DNA from: Corallococcus terminator
Lineage (GTDB): Bacteria > Myxococcota > Myxococcia > Myxococcales > Myxococcaceae
Length of the DNA: 33,797 bases
NCBI RefSeq assembly: GCF_003611635.1
Contig: NZ_RAVZ01000063.1
Coordinates: forward strand, 1 to 33,797
Direction: 5' to 3'
Numbering within the stretch: position 1 is the first letter of the stretch; every line of letters starts with the position of its first letter. This document shows positions 31,596 through 33,797 of this stretch, in pieces. The translations under genes and the position numbers were made by a program. Below the pieces are notes generated by a model. It did not search any database, was not told the DNA's origin, and worked only from the letters and a program-made list of their open reading frames with translations.

Positions 31596-32155
31596 GGTGG
31601 CTCATCCCCGCCGCGGGGCTCGCCGCGCTCACCGGCTGCAACGTCAGCAGTGAATTCCTCCAGCGCATGGAGACCCAGGCCAAGTACGAGTACTACGAGG
31701 CCTCCGAGTTCTGGCCGGACGGCCGCGCCATGCGCGTGCCCCCCGCCGGCACCGTTCCGCGCGAGCGCCCCGTGGGCAACCCCGGCATCAGCACCGGCCG
31801 GGCCAACGGCATCGCGGTGAACAACGTCCCCATGACGGTGGACAAGCCGCTGCTCGCCCTGGGTCAGAAGAAGTACAACATCGTCTGCGCGCAGTGCCAC
31901 GGCGTGCTGGGCGACGGCAACAGCATCGTCGCGGAGAACATGGCCCTGCGCCTGCCGCCGTCGCTGCTGGAGCTGGCGGACAAGCCCGCAGGCCACTTCT
32001 ACACCGCCATCAACGAGGGCTACGGCATCATGCCGTCCTTCTCGGGTGAGCTCGACACGCGTGAGCGCTGGGCCGTCGTCGCCTATGTGCGCGCGCTGCA
32101 GGCCGCCCGCAGCACCCCCGGGGGGGCCCAGCCCGTCCCGCAGGAGAATCGATGA
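31592..32155 (+). CDS. actE: Alternative complex III subunit E, monoheme cytochrome c lipoprotein
   Basis: 187 aa. Lipobox ALTGC with C16, then the Tyr/Glu-rich YEYYEASEFWPDGR stretch seen in ActE proteins. One heme site CAQCH (99-103) and a likely axial Met in GIMPSF (M147). It receives electrons from the complex and hands them to a periplasmic carrier or oxidase. ATGA overlaps with actD and actF on both sides. Confidence 0.94.
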   Translation: MRWLIPAAGLAALTGCNVSSEFLQRMETQAKYEYYEASEFWPDGRAMRVPPAGTVPRERPVGNPGISTGRANGIAVNNVPMTVDKPLLALGQKKYNIVCAQCHGVLGDGNSIVAENMALRLPPSLLELADKPAGHFYTAINEGYGIMPSFSGELDTRERWAVVAYVRALQAARSTPGGAQPVPQENR

Positions 32156-33351
32156 CTGCCATGGAGCGCTACACCGGCACGCCCAAGTTGATGGTGCCCG
32201 CGTTCGGCCTGGGTGTGGTGGGCCTCGTGCTCACCGCCGTGGGGTTCTTCATGAACCCCGAGGCCACCAGCTTCAGCTACCTGCTGGGCTTCACCTACTG
32301 GGTGGGCATCAGCGTGGCCGCCCTCATCATGCTGGCCATCTTCCACACGGCGAAGGCCAAGTGGCTCATCGTCCTGCGCCGCGCCATGGAGACCATGGCC
32401 GTGTCGGTGCCCGTCTTCGCGGTGCTCTTCCTGGGCCTCATCCCGGCGCTGAAGTACCTCTACCCCTGGTTCCCGGGTTCGCCGCTGTTCGCGAACATCC
32501 ACGGCGTGGAGCTCGAGCACCTGGCCCACAAGCAGCACGGCTACCTGAACCCCACGTTCTTCGGCATCCGCCAGGTCATCTACTTCGCGGTGTGGATCTT
32601 CGTGAGCACGCGCCTGTACGGCTGGAGCACGAAGCAGGACGAGTCGGGCGGGCTGGACCTCACCGTCAAGCAGCGCCGCTTCTCCCCGGGCGCCCTGCCC
32701 TTCCTGGCGCTGACCATCACGTTCGCGTCCTTCGACTGGCTGATGAGCCTCACGCCGATGTGGCAGTCCACCATCTACGGCGTCTACTACTTCGCGGGCA
32801 GCTTCCTGGCCGCCTTCTGCATGCTGATGCTCATCACGGTGAACGCACAGGGCAAGGACCTGTACGGCAGCGTGGTCAAGATTTCGCACTACCACAACCT
32901 GGGCAAGCTCATGCTCGCCTTCACGGCGTTCTGGGCCTACATCGCCTTCTCCCAGTTCCTGCTCGTGTGGATCGCCAACATCCCTGAAGAGGCCCCGTGG
33001 TACGGCCTGCGCATGTTCGGCCCGTGGCGCAACCTGTCCATCGCGCTGTTCTGGCTGCACTTCGTGCTGCCCTTCTTCACGCTGCTGTCACGCACGCTGA
33101 AGGAGAAGCCCCGTCTCATGGCGGTCATCGCGGTGTATCTGCTTCTCATCCACGCGGTGGACCTGTACTGGCTCATCTGGCCGGCGTTCTCCGGTGAGGC
33201 CGGTCCGACGTTCCACTGGACGCTCATCACGGCGTTCGTGGGCGTGGGCGGTGTCTCGGTGGGCTACGCCCTGTTCCGGGCGCGCGGCCGGTACACGCTG
33301 CCGGTGAAGGACCCCTACATCGCGGAGTCCCTGAGGTACGTGCAGCCATGA
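32152..33351 (+). CDS. actF: Alternative complex III subunit F, NrfD-like integral membrane protein
   Basis: 399 aa with about ten hydrophobic helices; a paralogue-like partner of ActC with the segment FASFDWLMSLTPMWQSTIYG that is characteristic of ActF, and WIANIPEEAPWY in a loop. AGGAG at 32142-32146 before the ATG at 32152. It probably contributes to the membrane arm, with a proposed proton path in the family. It ends in an ATGA overlap with the next gene. Confidence 0.94.
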   Translation: MTAMERYTGTPKLMVPAFGLGVVGLVLTAVGFFMNPEATSFSYLLGFTYWVGISVAALIMLAIFHTAKAKWLIVLRRAMETMAVSVPVFAVLFLGLIPALKYLYPWFPGSPLFANIHGVELEHLAHKQHGYLNPTFFGIRQVIYFAVWIFVSTRLYGWSTKQDESGGLDLTVKQRRFSPGALPFLALTITFASFDWLMSLTPMWQSTIYGVYYFAGSFLAAFCMLMLITVNAQGKDLYGSVVKISHYHNLGKLMLAFTAFWAYIAFSQFLLVWIANIPEEAPWYGLRMFGPWRNLSIALFWLHFVLPFFTLLSRTLKEKPRLMAVIAVYLLLIHAVDLYWLIWPAFSGEAGPTFHWTLITAFVGVGGVSVGYALFRARGRYTLPVKDPYIAESLRYVQP

Positions 33352-33797
33352 AGAAGACCCAGTCCGAAATCGAGTCCCGGGTCATCGTCGGTGCGCATGG
33401 CGTCGCGGCCGAGGAAGACCACATCGTCATGGGGAAGGTCGTGGGCGTCGGCGTTGGCGCCATGGTCCTCTTCTTCGTCGGTGCCATCTGGTCCTGGCGC
33501 ATCCAGGTCGTCACCATGGAGGAGGCCCAGCCCAACGGTCCTCCGCCGCGCCCCGCCGCGGTGGGCCAGTACGAGATTGGCATCGTGAACCAGCGCCTGT
33601 TCGAACAGGACTGGCGCGCGGTGGAGAAGCTGGGCGGCCAGCAGCAGGCCGTGAAGAACGGCTGGGGCGACCAGCCGGGCATCACGGCGCACAAGACCAT
33701 TGACCAGGCCATGGACCAGGTCATCGCGTCCGAGGCGGAGAAGGCCCGGCAGCCGGCCCCGACGCCCGCTCCCGAGCCGACGCCCGCGCCCCAGACC
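33348..33797 (+). CDS. Small membrane-anchored protein, act-operon-associated, 3' end cut off
   Basis: Open from the ATG at 33348 to the window end (150 codons seen, no stop). The first four bases overlap the actF stop (ATGA), so it is part of the act transcript. It has a cytoplasmic N-terminus, one transmembrane helix at ~29-50 (GKVVGVGVGAMVLFFVGAIW), then a periplasmic domain with YEIGIVNQRLFEQDWRA and a NGWGDQPGITAHKTIDQAM segment. The latter loosely recalls the 'GWVD..G..IPIDRAM' segment of small proteins found near cytochrome oxidase/SCO genes (low confidence). It ends in a Pro/Ala-rich tail. Not a recognised ACIII subunit. It may be an assembly factor or link to a downstream oxidase. 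Confidence 0.8.
   Translation, partial: MKKTQSEIESRVIVGAHGVAAEEDHIVMGKVVGVGVGAMVLFFVGAIWSWRIQVVTMEEAQPNGPPPRPAAVGQYEIGIVNQRLFEQDWRAVEKLGGQQQAVKNGWGDQPGITAHKTIDQAMDQVIASEAEKARQPAPTPAPEPTPAPQT

Overview
The window is about 34 kb of very GC-rich, densely packed chromosomal DNA with strong G/C preference at third codon positions. A DUSAM-domain protein (a family restricted to myxobacteria), a secreted Cys-rich subtilase lipoprotein and an alternative complex III operon together point to a fruiting myxobacterium of the Myxococcaceae (Myxococcus/Corallococcus type). The genus is inferred, not proven. I saw no tRNA, rRNA, CRISPR array, insertion sequence or phage gene.

Layout. (1) 126-2108: the chaperone htpG, closed by a strong bidirectional terminator shared with a leftward group. 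(2) Leftward, 2175-7800: a ketopantoate-reductase-like enzyme, a CPBP-type membrane protease homologue, a large S8 serine protease lipoprotein and an FAD-dependent amine-oxidase-like enzyme. (3) Rightward, 7990-15838: aroF (DAHP synthase), trpD, trpC and trpF, then an intruding pair (a small Cys-rich exported protein and a DUSAM protein), then trpB, trpA, a GNAT acetyltransferase and a histidine phosphatase. (4) Leftward, 15842-18896: trpG and trpE, which complete the tryptophan pathway, plus an exported SH3-like protein. (5) Rightward, 19100-25274: the four-gene ligase-associated DNA repair cassette (MBL-fold exonuclease, ATP-dependent ligase, DExH helicase, PdeM phosphoesterase) followed 7 nt later by a small HNH nuclease gene. 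(6) 25732 to the window end: the act operon (actABCDEF) for the quinol-oxidising alternative complex III, followed by a coupled, cut-off gene for a small membrane-anchored protein.

How the genes work together. aroF commits carbon to the shikimate pathway. TrpE/G make anthranilate, and TrpD, C, F, B and A turn it into tryptophan. The two halves of the trp set face each other with only 3 nt between the converging genes histidine phosphatase and trpG. The repair cassette is very tightly packed, with overlaps of 14 and 31 nt, and probably acts as a unit on damaged DNA ends. The act genes encode a membrane complex that moves electrons from quinol to a periplasmic acceptor.

Most unusual points: the Cys-rich exported protein/DUSAM pair inside the trp operon, with codon use unlike its neighbours in the first gene; several intergenic stem-loops whose arm is, or abuts, a ribosome binding site; the HNH gene attached to the repair cassette; and the uncharacterised small protein translationally coupled to actF.
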